Positions 24,086-34,349 of a DNA stretch of 64,000 nt are shown one piece after another. Every line of letters begins with the position of its first letter. The first letter of the stretch is position 1. The stretch covers positions 7,802,023 to 7,866,022 of the forward strand of contig KK106981.1 in assembly GCA_000611775.1 (NCBI GenBank). The letters are read 5' to 3'. The notes under the pieces were generated by a model. That model worked only from the letters and a program-made list of their open reading frames with translations, was not told the origin of the DNA and made no database searches. The DNA is from Umbilicaria muhlenbergii (taxonomy: Eukaryota > Ascomycota > Lecanoromycetes > Umbilicariales > Umbilicariaceae). The translations under genes were made by a program, and so were the position numbers.

Positions 24086-25301
24086 CTACTCGTGTGACCA
24101 TTCCGGCTTCTTCTTTTCTGCAAACGCAGTCATTCCTGTATGAACTTGTCAGCAGTCATTCGAGAGATCACTAAATACCGGTATGAGGAGCAGGGTTAAG
24201 AAAGTTGCATATCTCCTTGAGGCCCTTTCCACAACTATCAGACCCAACGGATAGAATTGGGTGTTGAGTTTTTGAGGAGGCCCACAGTGAAAACTGCCAC
24301 TCGTCTTGACTCCGCATCTGGTGGGTAGACCTACCAATCTTTTGATCCTTGCTCCCAAACAAACTGTGGAACACCTTCCTCTCATATTCCACCCCTTCCC
24401 TCAAACTCAATTCCTGACTCTTGTTCACCACCTCCTTCGCCGCCCTAACGCTCACCCTCGACATCTTCGCAATCTTCTCAGCAGTCTCCACCGCCCCGTC
24501 CACACACTCTTGCGAACTGTCAAACACCCTAGCCGCCACACCCCATTCGCCGGCCTCTTTACCGCTGAAATTCCTCCCCGTCAGTATCAGCTCCATTGCC
24601 CTGCTCTTCCCAACCGCCCGAGTCAATCTCTGACTCCCGCCCGCGCCGGGAATGGTGCCGAGCTTGATCTCCGGCTGGCCGAATGTGGCGGAGCTGGAGC
24701 AGTAGAGGATGTCGGCCATGAGGGCAAGTTCACAGCCCCCGCCCAGAGCGTATCCGTTTACGGCGGCGATAAAAGGGGTGCGGATTGTGATTGTGGTGGA
24801 GGACCAGGAGGCGATGAAGTTGGTATTGTAGGCGGTGCTAAATGTGAGGTCTTTCATTTCTTTAATGTCCGCGCCGGCTGGGTGGGGTTGTACGGGTCAG
24901 CATTAAGGATGTCTTATAGTATAATTATTGGCACAATCATGTACCTGCAAACGCCTTCTCGCTCCCCGTCAAAACAATAGCCCCAGTACTCGTGTCCTCG
25001 TCGGCCTTGCGGAGGGCATCATTGAGCTCGGTGAAAACAGCCGAGGAAAGGGCATTCAGGGCTTTGGGGCGGTTGATTGTGACTGAAACGACACTGGCGT
25101 GTCAGAAGATGTGTGTAGATCGAATGATATTGCCATTGATAGGAATGCGAGCATACTGAGGGTAACTCCGGGCTTTGGCAATGAAACCAAGAGGTGCTCG
25201 TAGGATGACGCCGTCGCGGCGGAATAAGAACGGACTATACGAGGTAAGGAAGTAGATGTGAATTTAGTGGCCAGCGGCCTTACAAAGCGTAATGAGTTCA
25301 T
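24086..25301 (-). CDS. Mitochondrial enoyl-CoA hydratase (crotonase family)
   Basis: Hydrates 2-enoyl-CoA in beta-oxidation and branched-chain amino-acid breakdown. Exons 25157-25301, 24945-25082, 24335-24877 and 24086-24135 join in phase to 291 residues, the normal ECHS1 length. [26 protein letters not shown] is a mitochondrial presequence. [29 protein letters not shown] (oxyanion hole), [17 protein letters not shown] and [20 protein letters not shown] carry the two catalytic glutamates. The last exon restores the usual C-terminus [15 protein letters not shown]. The final intron (24136-24334, 199 nt) is long for this genome. Divergent from RER1. Confidence 0.95.
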
Positions 25302-25610
25302 TGTTGAGAGCAATATTGGAGACGACTCTGCAATCCAAACGACTGAGAAACCCGATAGGGCCAAAAACGTGGGGAAGCTCCGGCGGCTCAAAACTCGCCA
25401 AGGCTGGACCAGCCGAATCCAAGCTAGCGTGCGACCCTGAACTTTTTTCGGGCATTCCATACCTGTCCAGTTCACCGGATTCCAGCCAACGAGATCCCCA
25501 GGCATCGGAGCGTCTGCTACACCCCATCGTTACCCGCGCAAACCTGTCTGTTCCTGCTGGGAGATACCGAAGCACCAAAGGTCGCGTGTTGACGCCATAG
25601 ATCGCCTATC
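25302..25610. promoter_or_regulatory. Divergent promoter region, enoyl-CoA hydratase / RER1
   Basis: 309 bp separate the two start codons. No specific binding site recognised. Confidence 0.5.
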
Positions 25611-26419
25611 ATGGACGCCCCAGAACCCGAGCAGACCCCTTTCGCAGCCGTGAGCGCGCAAACATCGAGATTTACAAGAGTATGCCATACCCAGGGAGAA
25701 CGCACACTCTAATACTTCGGTATTACTCTACCGAATCGTTTGCAGTTCGCTGACACTGGCGCAGCAATACCAAGCATACCTCGACAAATCCACACCCTAC
25801 ACTACCTACCGCTGGATCGGCACCGGCGTCCTTCTATTACTGTTCCTCGTCCGCATAGTCATCGCTCAGGGCTGGTACATCGGTACACACTCCTTACTCC
25901 TACCATGCCACCCGCTGTCGCAAGTTTTTGGGGGAACTAATCCATCACAGTGTGCTATTCACTCGGCATCTACCTCCTCAACCTCTTCCTCGCCTTCCTC
26001 CAACCAAAATTCGACCCCTCCCTAACCCAAGACGAAGGCATCGAAGACGGTGCGCTACCCACAAAAGCCGACGAGGAGTTCCGCCCTTTCATCCGGAGAT
26101 TACCGGAATTCAAGTTCTGGTACTCAGCGACGAGGGCGATAGCGATCGGTTTTGTGTGTACGTGGTTTGAGTTGTTTAATGTGCCGGTGTTCTGGCCGGT
26201 GTTGGTGGTTTACTGGATCATTCTCTTCTGTTTGACGAGTAAGTTGCTTTGAGCGCTTCTGAGAGCGTGATCCCCTTAAGGGGGAAAAAAACGGTCTTGG
26301 GGGGTTGCTGTGGCTAATGATTGGAAATAGTGCGGAGGCAGATTCAGCATATGATCAAGTACCGCTACGTACCTTTCACGTTCGGTAAAGCCCGGTACAA
26401 CAGCCGCAGCGGACATTGA
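25611..26419 (+). CDS. RER1: ER retention/retrieval receptor
   Basis: Golgi membrane protein that returns escaped ER membrane proteins through COPI vesicles. Exons 25611-25679, 25765-25882, 25951-26238 and 26331-26419 give 187 residues, the normal length. [13 protein letters not shown] is the usual filamentous-fungus N-terminus. [62 protein letters not shown] and [16 protein letters not shown] are near-invariant family blocks with four membrane segments. The first intron could use another acceptor 27 nt upstream, but that changes the frame, so the one at 25764 is chosen. Confidence 0.96.
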
Positions 26420-27424
26420 GATTCTACGAGGGCTTGGACGCAGATTTCACGGCTTATTGACAACTGAGGCAAATGGCCGTAATGGGGAGTCTAGCACGAA
26501 CGGAGAAAAAGCGCTATGTGTTTGTTCGTATAGAGACTATATTAGGGAAGAACATCATGTGTACAACAACAGGCTAGGGTTCTGGTTGCATCGCTGGTGT
26601 ATCACGGCAGGAAACTTTTTGATGCATCCCGAATATTTCGTTTCGCCACTTGGTGGTCCATGGTCATAGATGAGAACGTGAAGCATGACGGCCCGTAATC
26701 ATGGACGAGTTTGATGGCGAGAGGAGGGCTTGTATATTTCAGTCCATATTATCTGCTGGACACCAAAGTGGTCAGTATAATACATGCACACAGCGCTGTT
26801 GTATGAGACTGCGGTTAGGCGCATAATTTAAGAGCTACAAGCAAGCTTCGTCGGCGAAACACAGGGTTATCACATAGGTGGTGATAGGGCTTTCCTAGCA
26901 TTATTTGGAGAGGAAGAACAGTGTTTCATATACAACACCCTCGCAAACACATCTGCTCCTGCCTACATCGCCCCCAAGGTCGCTGAAGATTGGGATGCAA
27001 GCCCTAGGTTCCTTTCACTTACCTTCTTCCCCAACAGGGACGTGGGCATGGGGGTCTTCGCAGACAGGTCCTGGAGTGACCTTAGGTTGCAAGGGCAAGC
27101 AAGCCAGCGACGTCTATGTGTTCCGCGTACAGCAGAGCTCAGCTAAAAGTATAGGTAATTTGGTGAATAAACCGCCTGGCTTACTCTGGCATGGTGGCGA
27201 CGACAATTAGGGATAGAACTTTGCAATTGGTAGGTGTGGGAAACGAGGTAAGGGGTCTTATTGAACGGACGATTGTTTCAATCCCGCTGTGGGACTATTC
27301 ATTTGTCTCTCATAACCCACGATTTACAAGTTTGACATAGCTCCCTACCAACCGTGTTTCCCACTCTAACCCGGGTCCAGGAACCCTCAAACTCACGATA
27401 CCCCAATCATACGCCTAACAAGCC
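26420..27424. other. Intergenic stretch, no gene recognised
   Basis: 1 kb with no supported frame; RER1 3' end on the left and the F-box gene promoter on the right. Confidence 0.5.
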
Positions 27425-28825
27425 ATGGCGTCCATCCTCTCCCTCCCCAACGAATTAATCCTCCACATCCTCCACTCCCAACTTCCCCCCGACCTCTACC
27501 GCTTCTCCCAAACAAACCGCCGCATCCACACCCTCGCCACCCCCCTACTCCAAGAAGGCCGAGAAATAAAGTCCTACCTGTCCAGCCCCTCCTCAGGTCA
27601 TTACATAGATCTCCTCCGGCACGTCTTGAAGAACCCGCGGTTTGCGCTCTATGTAACCCACTTGCGCATCATGAAACGCTACGACAACTGGGAGAGGTCC
27701 TTCTCGACAGGCAAGCCGTTCATGCCGAGTTTTGTCCCGCTTTCTAGCAGCGTTTTGAAGCGCCTCCGGGCTGCATTCAAGGAGTTTGAGGGCGTGTTCC
27801 GCGAACGCGATTGGAAGGCAGAGGAGTTGATGCCACGACTTGCACGGAGGTACCAGGATGTTGCGTTGATGCTCTTGTTATGTTTGCTGCCGGAGTTGAG
27901 GAGTGTAGACGTTATGGACAATGCGATCTCCGGAGAGGTTTATGGATTTGTCAGGCTTGCTGCTGCTGCTGCTACTGCTGCCGGTGGTCCGGACACCCCG
28001 TCTCCCGTTGCTTTGACGAAGCTGGAAAGCGGATATTTCCAACACGGAGGCCAGGAGAATGGCGTCTCGCTTGAGTCCATAATGCCGTTTGCTACGTTGC
28101 CTGCTATGCGGACGATTGGCTGCCGGATACTGAGTTAAGAGACTGACGTGAGGGATGTCTCAGGGTCGTCTCGCCGCTTGTGTCTCACGGATTTGAGGCT
28201 TGAATACTCGTGGCTTGAGCCCTCAGCGCTTACGTACTTCCTCGAACGCGCGAAGGGTTTGAGACGTTTCTACTATGAGTACGGCGGCGCTGAGTTAGGT
28301 CTTGCGGACTTCATCCCTTCAGAATTCCGCGATGCTTTGTTATTGCATTGCAAGAGCACGCTGGAACATTTGACGCTGGCTATTGTCTACAATGAGACGT
28401 ATGGCTACGGCGGCAGAAGGTTTGCGGGTTCTTTGCAGAAGTTTGAGGTTTTGAAGACGGTCGATATGCCGTTTGAGATGCTGGTCGATACTGATGAGAA
28501 CGAGCTGGATTCGGATTGCGATTGGATCGTGAGCGACACGCCCAGGTTGGAGAAACTAGCGGATACTTTATCAGCTTTCCTCGAGACTAATAGGATCCCT
28601 AGGCCCTTTCGAGAAATGGATGAATTGGTGCATCAGTTGTTAGACTTGCTGGGGCGGAAGGAAGAGAATCAACCTAAGCTAACCAAGATAGCTATTGGTT
28701 CCGTGGACGAGCTTGGAGCATCACGGCGCGGGCCTCTGGAGGATGCTTGTAAAGCCGTGGGTGTGTCACTTGAAGAATGGAAACCGGAAGCAGGTCATCA
28801 ATGGCCGGACAATCCTGCCTGGTGA
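27425..28825 (+). pseudogene. F-box-like protein with one in-frame stop
   Basis: MASILSLPNELILHILHSQLPPDLYRFSQTNRRI is a fungal F-box-type N-terminus (SCF substrate adaptor, binding Skp1). The frame runs without introns to a TAA at 28136-28138. It then continues in the same frame for about 228 further codons (VRDVSGSSRRLCLTDLRLEYSWLE, RAKGLRRFYYEYGG, ...WPDNPAW). The sequence on both sides of the stop fits one continuous protein of about 466 residues, so this looks like a recently stopped gene. A sequencing error, or two separate products, cannot be excluded. A C-to-T change at a CAA codon would explain the stop. The Ala-rich tract near 27960 comes from GCTGCT repeats. Target unknown. Confidence 0.75.
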
Positions 28826-29458
28826 GATCGAGCACGGAGAAGCGTTATTCTTTGATCTGTGCAACAGTTAAAACCAACCCTAATCGGGACTGTTGCCATT
28901 AACCGCTATCTTCAACAAATAAACCTTTCCTGATAGCATGGTCTGATCGGCGGCCAGACACAGGGTCAGAATTAGTGACTTTTCAGTGTGGGCAGCCTTC
29001 TATTACTCAATAGCTGGAAGAGAATTTGTCCAACATTGGGGGTCTCGGCCCTGGAAACCGGCGATATTTACAATATATCTCCCAAGGATTTTAGCATAGT
29101 TCTAAGATCGGTGACAAAAGGTGGCCGGGTTAGAAAATACTATATTAGCAGTCCTTCGTGCTTGTAACGGAATTTTGGGCAGGAAGAGTAACAAGAGACA
29201 TCCTGTTACGGAAAATCAAACAGCCGCATTGTGGGTAGAACGATGGGCCGTAGACTGCTGGTTTAGGCAAGTCATTTTCAACAACACAGGATCAGACGAT
29301 TGTGTCACCATTTCAAGGTACTTAAACGATGACGGTTGGTGGAGAAATAGAAAATGATAGTAGACATAGAATTCGTAATCACATCATGAAGGAGAACACG
29401 GAAAGGATATGCGCCGAACATACTCTCCCCGCGGATTCTTCTTCCCGCCTTACGTCTA
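28826..29458. other. Convergent intergenic region, no gene recognised
   Basis: About 630 bp between the F-box-like gene and the end of the AAA ATPase gene; short frames only. Confidence 0.5.
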
Positions 29459-31129
29459 TTAATGCTTTGATCTTCTAAGCCTTGCCGGCGGCTCCATTTC
29501 CTCCTCCGTTCCATCCTTAATATCGTCCTCCTCGTTACCACTATCTTTGGAGTCCTCGTCATCGGAGGAGTCTGACACCCGCGGCACAGATGACCTGCCC
29601 GGCTGTACAACAGCAACACCTTGGTGCCTCGAAGTGGATACTTTCGCATTGGGTGTTTCTGCGCGCTGGTCTGCACGTTCCTCCGTACGACGTGCTATGT
29701 CGGAATCGCTTTGACCGCCCCAAGTCCGTCTAAGATACATGTCAAAGTCTCTGCAAGCTATCGCGACTTGCTCGAAGTGTTTTGCCTCTAGGTGAACTTT
29801 TGCATTCTTGACGCCATGCATCTCGTTGATTCTGAAGCTATCGTATTCGGCCAAGGCTAGTGCGGTTTGGAAAGCATTGCGAATCTGACGTCCGTTCCAG
29901 ACGGACTTCTCCTGTTCTAGTCCCTTGTAGTGAGTCTTTGCCCACTTCTTGATTTCCTTCGTGTCAATCATCAAATCGGGCTCAGCTTTGGCGATTCGAC
30001 TGATATGCCAGTCCCAAATCTCTTTTGTAATCCTATGTGAGAGCATAGGGTAGTAGAGACTCAGGTGAATGCGAGATTTGAATGCTGGATCAAAGGTGCC
30101 GACTCTGTTGGTAGTCAAAAACAAGATGCCAGAGTAGTACTCAAGTACTCGAAGGAACACGGAAACGATCGAGTTGCGCTGAAGGTCCGTCTTGTTACGA
30201 CGTTGCAGGAAAATATCAGCCTCATCTAGTAATAGGACACACCCCTAGTAGTCTGTTAGGTGCAGTATTGTTCACTAGATTCGCTATCTGACGTACCCAC
30301 TTGTGTGCCAGTTGGAAGTTATTCTCCAGGCGGGTTTCAACTCTTTCTGCTGTTTCGCCAATATCACCGCCTGCTGAACGAATTAGAACCATAGTCCGAG
30401 TTAAGGCATACCTTACAAGTGATAGGGAATAATGGGCGCTTCGTGTGCGCTGCAATACATTCTGGTATCCTATGTTCGTAAACATCCTCCTAAGACCGTA
30501 CTGTAATGCGTACCTGCCGTAGTGGTCTTCCCTACGCCCGGTTCGCCATGTAGAAGGATGATGAGGCCTTTGCCTGTGCGGAGCTAATCAGTGGTCTTCA
30601 TCTGCTTTGGAAAAAACCAACAGTCCACGTACCTTTGCCCGGTATAAGATCGGCTTGGTCGGCTTCTGCCCCTCCAAAGGTTGACCGGGTATCCCGAGAG
30701 TGGTTCTTGACTAAAGCCAGCAATGTATCCGTATATGTAGGCGGGCTAATTTAATAGAGACGTTGTGTAAGTCACCCTGAGTTCTGATGAACAAGAAGGA
30801 ATCGGACAGCAGTGTAGTGGAAGCCGTCTTAAATAGCCTGTATGCAGCACAACATTACGGCAGGTAGCCTTTCCAAAGACTTTGTGATCCAACATCGGAA
30901 TGTCATGAGATTTACAGCTTAAGTGCATCCAATCCAGCATCAAGAGACTTCATGTCTTGCACCTTAGTAACGTCTAAGCAAGCTGCAGAGTACACTTAAG
31001 CCGAAGAAGAACAAGGAGAATAGAACTGGTTGCTTCGGTACCCCATCTACGGCTGCGAAGGACAAAGCCGTAAACACGGGACGGAAGCAGCATCCGCTCC
31101 TCGTCAGTAAAATCTTCAATGGATTCTGT

Positions 31130-31573
31130 GTTGAATTTATTCAACGGATTGACTAGATTTCGATTGCTACGAAAAGTGGTGCGAATATATAGAGGGGGGA
31201 TGCCAAGCCACTAAGCAGGCGACAGTGAAAACTCAACAACAAAGGTGGCCATTCCACTTCGGAAGTCCTCCACAGAGAGGCATCCACAGAAGTCCTCCAC
31301 AGAGAGGCAGTCACGGAAGTCCTCCACGCAGAGGCATTACGGGCCTACAAGGCACTTATCGGAAGCCCACAAAGGTGGCCATTCCTTTGAGAATATAGGG
31401 ACTTGGGTGAGAAAATGAGGTTGTGGTTTTAGGGTCATGGGGGAGCAGTCGCAGTGAGGGGGAGTGTTGAGTTTTCACTGTCGCCTGCTTAGTGGCTTGG
31501 CATCCCCCCTCTATATATTCGCACCACTTTTCGTAGCAATCGAACTCTAGTCAATCCGTTGAATAAATTCAAC
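31130..31573. mobile_element. Non-autonomous DNA transposon (MITE) with 108-bp terminal inverted repeats
   Basis: 31130-31237 and 31466-31573 are reverse complements over 108 bp with a single mismatch. The flanks carry a 7- or 8-bp direct duplication, ATTCTGT(G), at 31123-31130 and 31574-31581. The element lies in a coding exon of the AAA ATPase gene. Removing it with one duplication copy restores the reading LQPTESIEDFTDEERMLLPS without frame change. The 228-bp centre has no transposase, but contains three 27-bp repeats and a 17-bp direct repeat at 31239-31255 and 31369-31385. Long repeats with a 7-8 bp duplication suggest a hAT or Mutator-like family (inference). Near-identity of the arms points to a recent insertion. 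Confidence 0.92.
31257..31337. repeat. Three 27-bp tandem repeats inside the transposon
   Basis: Units containing GAAGTCCTCCAC(A/G)(G/C)AGAGGCA begin at 31260, 31287 and 31314, exactly 27 bp apart. Subterminal repeats of this kind can be transposase-binding sites, which is inference here. Confidence 0.85.
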
Positions 31574-33643
31574 ATTCTGTGGGTTGAAGAGCTTCCCTCT
31601 GTTCTTCCATGAAATTTTGACTACGTTGGCTGTCGAGCTTGTAATCCTGGTGAATAAAATCGTTATCTGTGTGACTCAGGGGAGACGGTATCAATATCGT
31701 TTCTATCCACAATAGAGATGTGGTTAGAATACTGTCCACGTACCACAGCACTCTGGCTCTTTACATGGTTTTGCTGAATGTAGCATCCAGGTAGACTCTT
31801 CGTATGTCTCTCGGGAGTCAGATTCAAGGGGAGATCTGAGGCCCAGCGTGACCGTCCATTGCCATCGCGGCTCGCGCGCCGAGTTCTTTTGAAGGGCTAG
31901 AGCGAAGTCAATCATGATTTGAGAATCGATCTCTTCCCTTGGGTAGTCTAAACTTTGGCCTGTATACTGCATGTGGGTAACTGAGGATAAATCGCCGAAT
32001 CTCCTTCCTTGCTGGACGAAGTCGTTCGTCGCTCTAGCAGCATCGATGCCGAACTTTATCGGAAAGACCTCGAGGGTTGTGATAGGAATCTCTCCGTCGT
32101 AGGATCGGATTCTGAAAGTCCATTCTTTCGGCCCGTACCGTTTTCCGTCGAAATCATAAGAGAAACACTGGATGGTGAAAGGATTTTCCGTCTCGAGACC
32201 TTGGACTAGGTATTGTGTATGGTCTTCTCCGTCATCATCGTCCCCATCATCTCTTACAGCAGCGATACGCCGCCTGTCACTCAAATATTCTCGACCGTCA
32301 ATGAAATACAGGACACGGTAGGCTTGTGTACACTCTGGAGTACAAACTACATCACCAGGGCTGAACAGGTGCCATAAGTCCGCAAATGCGATCATTTTCG
32401 CCGTACCGTCTTTGGATCTGTTGTCGCAGGTCAAACAGTCCTTTGAGGTCAAAATCAAATACCTCTATTAGGAGCTGTAGATCACGTAATGCTCCCTCCG
32501 ACTCGGTTGACTCGTCCTCAACATCTTCGAGTAGTCGGTTGTCATTCCCATTGGTAGCCGCTTGGAGTACCCTTGGGCTAATGCTGTGGTCTGTCTTTCC
32601 ATCTGCATGACCTGATTTGTTCCCTATCCCTTCTGCAGCTGCGGCCTTGTATTTATCGGCCAGCTGTGTAGTGTAGTTCCTGATTTCTTGCTCAAACTGT
32701 ACGAACAATTTGAAAGGCCGAAGGAACACCAATGGCCACACGCAACGGTCTCGGAAAATACTGGTGAACTTTGCTTAGTGATACGTTCCAGCGTAAGCAA
32801 CAGAAAACTGGAGTTGATTCGAATACGTTGTGGGATCTGTGCTAGCACATCAGGTTTAGTTGGCGTGGTTGGGTAATCGGCATGTTCGGATGCTGAGAAG
32901 ATGGCATGCCGATGTTTCTTTGTCTTTCCACGATGGTTGTTGCTGACCTGTGCTTCGCTGACAAGGATGTCAATGACATGAGTATAGAGAACAGATTTTC
33001 TCGAAGATCTAAGCCGGTATCGTGCTCTTCTATAAACTATACTATATTTCAGAAAAACTGGCTCTTCTTCCTTGAAACCTTCTCGACCGACACGGTTGAC
33101 CTTCGCAATCAGTGAAGAAAATGAAAGCTTCACAGTTTCTTCATCATCAGAACGAGAAAGTTGAGTGTCCGTATTTAGGTGCTTTGATTTCAACAGTCGA
33201 ACCGATTTCTCCAAAGACGTTATCCGATCTTCAACAAGTGAAACATAAAGGCCATGTTGCATAAAGCGCTTTCCTTTCTTCTTTACCCGATCCTTGAGCT
33301 TGTCTTCATCGGAGGCTCCGAAGACAGTGTCAATAATTTCTGGCATGTATTCTGCGTATTCTGCTTCGGAACTATCGTTGCTTTCATAACCGCCCGCATC
33401 GAGTTTCTGCTTGTGACCGGTAGTGGCTGGAGCGACCTTAGCCTCGCCGATGGGCTCTGGCACAGGCTCGTGAGGTAACATACTTGATCCGGTCATGGCT
33501 GGGGTGTCCGGAGATTATGTCACTTCTCCCGTGATGCCCGGGCTATGGTATAAGGGCAAGTTGATGACAGGAGAGGACAGATTGCTCGCAGTGGACATGC
33601 CACTTCCCACATCCTCATGGGTGTCGTTTGAGGCTTTCGCCAT

Positions 33644-34349
33644 CCTGAAAGATAGCCAGGGAAAAAGAGTGAAACCTTAGTGGTAAGAAATGCGATTGTT
33701 CTGGTGTGTCAAGACTTGAAAAGGTCTGAAGGTATACTTGTTTGATCAGGTCTGTCCTGCATCCTGGAACCCGCCCAAGCAATCTCTGAGCGTCAAAGCT
33801 CTAACCATGACTAGTAACCCCTTCCTTTCGAATTCGCTGGAGACTCTCCTCATCTCTGTGCGCGTCATAAATGATTCGTACTACGGTGAAGCCCCACCCG
33901 TCACGCGCAGGTAGGACAGTCTGCAAGTTATATTGCTAAGGACCGTGCAGATACTACCTGGCTGCCTGAATGTTGTGTAGCACAGCCTATACCAACCAGT
34001 GAAGAGGGCTGTGACGATCATACGGAGGAATGGATGTCGGCGTCAAAACGAGGGAAAGGCATCTCGAGTCGGTACCACTAATACGTTAAACCTTCGTGGT
34101 GAGGCATAATACTGTTGCAGAAGCTAAAACGCGGTTGCCAGTGACTTGTAAGGCTTTGTCCATCAGTTACGACCATAACTGCTCCTAACCGATATGGTCG
34201 CATAGAAACCCTATACAATTTGTAGGCGTCCCGACATTTGGATTAAACCCGGTTCGACTGGCGAGAATTGCCGCTGTGATACATACTTCGCTAGCCAATG
34301 CAAGGCTGCTGAGAGGGAATAATAGCTTGAGCTCCTCATTTGGTAGCAT
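33644..34349. other. Intergenic stretch, no gene recognised
   Basis: About 700 bp between two accessory genes pointing away from each other; no supported frame. Confidence 0.45.

Larger units (their letters stand above)
29459..33643 (-). pseudogene. AAA+ ATPase (DUF7025-AAA type) interrupted by a DNA transposon
   Basis: Large fungal AAA ATPase of unknown role. From the N-terminal side: a charged and coiled region (33496 downward), VFLRPFKLFVQFEQEI (about 32700), and a DUF7025-like block FADLWHLFSPGDVV...FSYDFDGKRYGPKEW...ITTLEVFPIKFGIDAAR (32400-32000). Then come CCG...YKLDSQRSQNFMEEQ (to 31580) and, after the transposon, DEERMLLPSRVYGFVLRSRRW (31120-31050). Further on are Walker A GEPGVGKTTTA (about 30535), CIAAHTKRPLFPITCGDIGE, Walker B CVLLLDEADIF (about 30230), ILFLTTNRVGTFD and an acidic tail ending at 29459. 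Other lesions: an in-frame TAA (33515-33517) between an upstream ATG at 33643 and the one at 33496, a frame change near 32735 and one near 32412. The ATPase core itself, in several exons, looks intact. Probably non-functional. Confidence 0.85.

Noticed and set aside
24136-24334. Similarity of the last enoyl-CoA hydratase intron to the MITE ends and to 23706-23725
   Set aside because: Shared words are only 11-12 nt (AGTTTTCACTGT) and about 16 of 17 nt; without flanking agreement this is within chance or very old repeat debris.
30746-30943. Minus-strand 65-codon frame next to the AAA ATPase core
   Set aside because: It falls in intron sequence between the RSRRW block and the PPTYTD block and has no family pattern.
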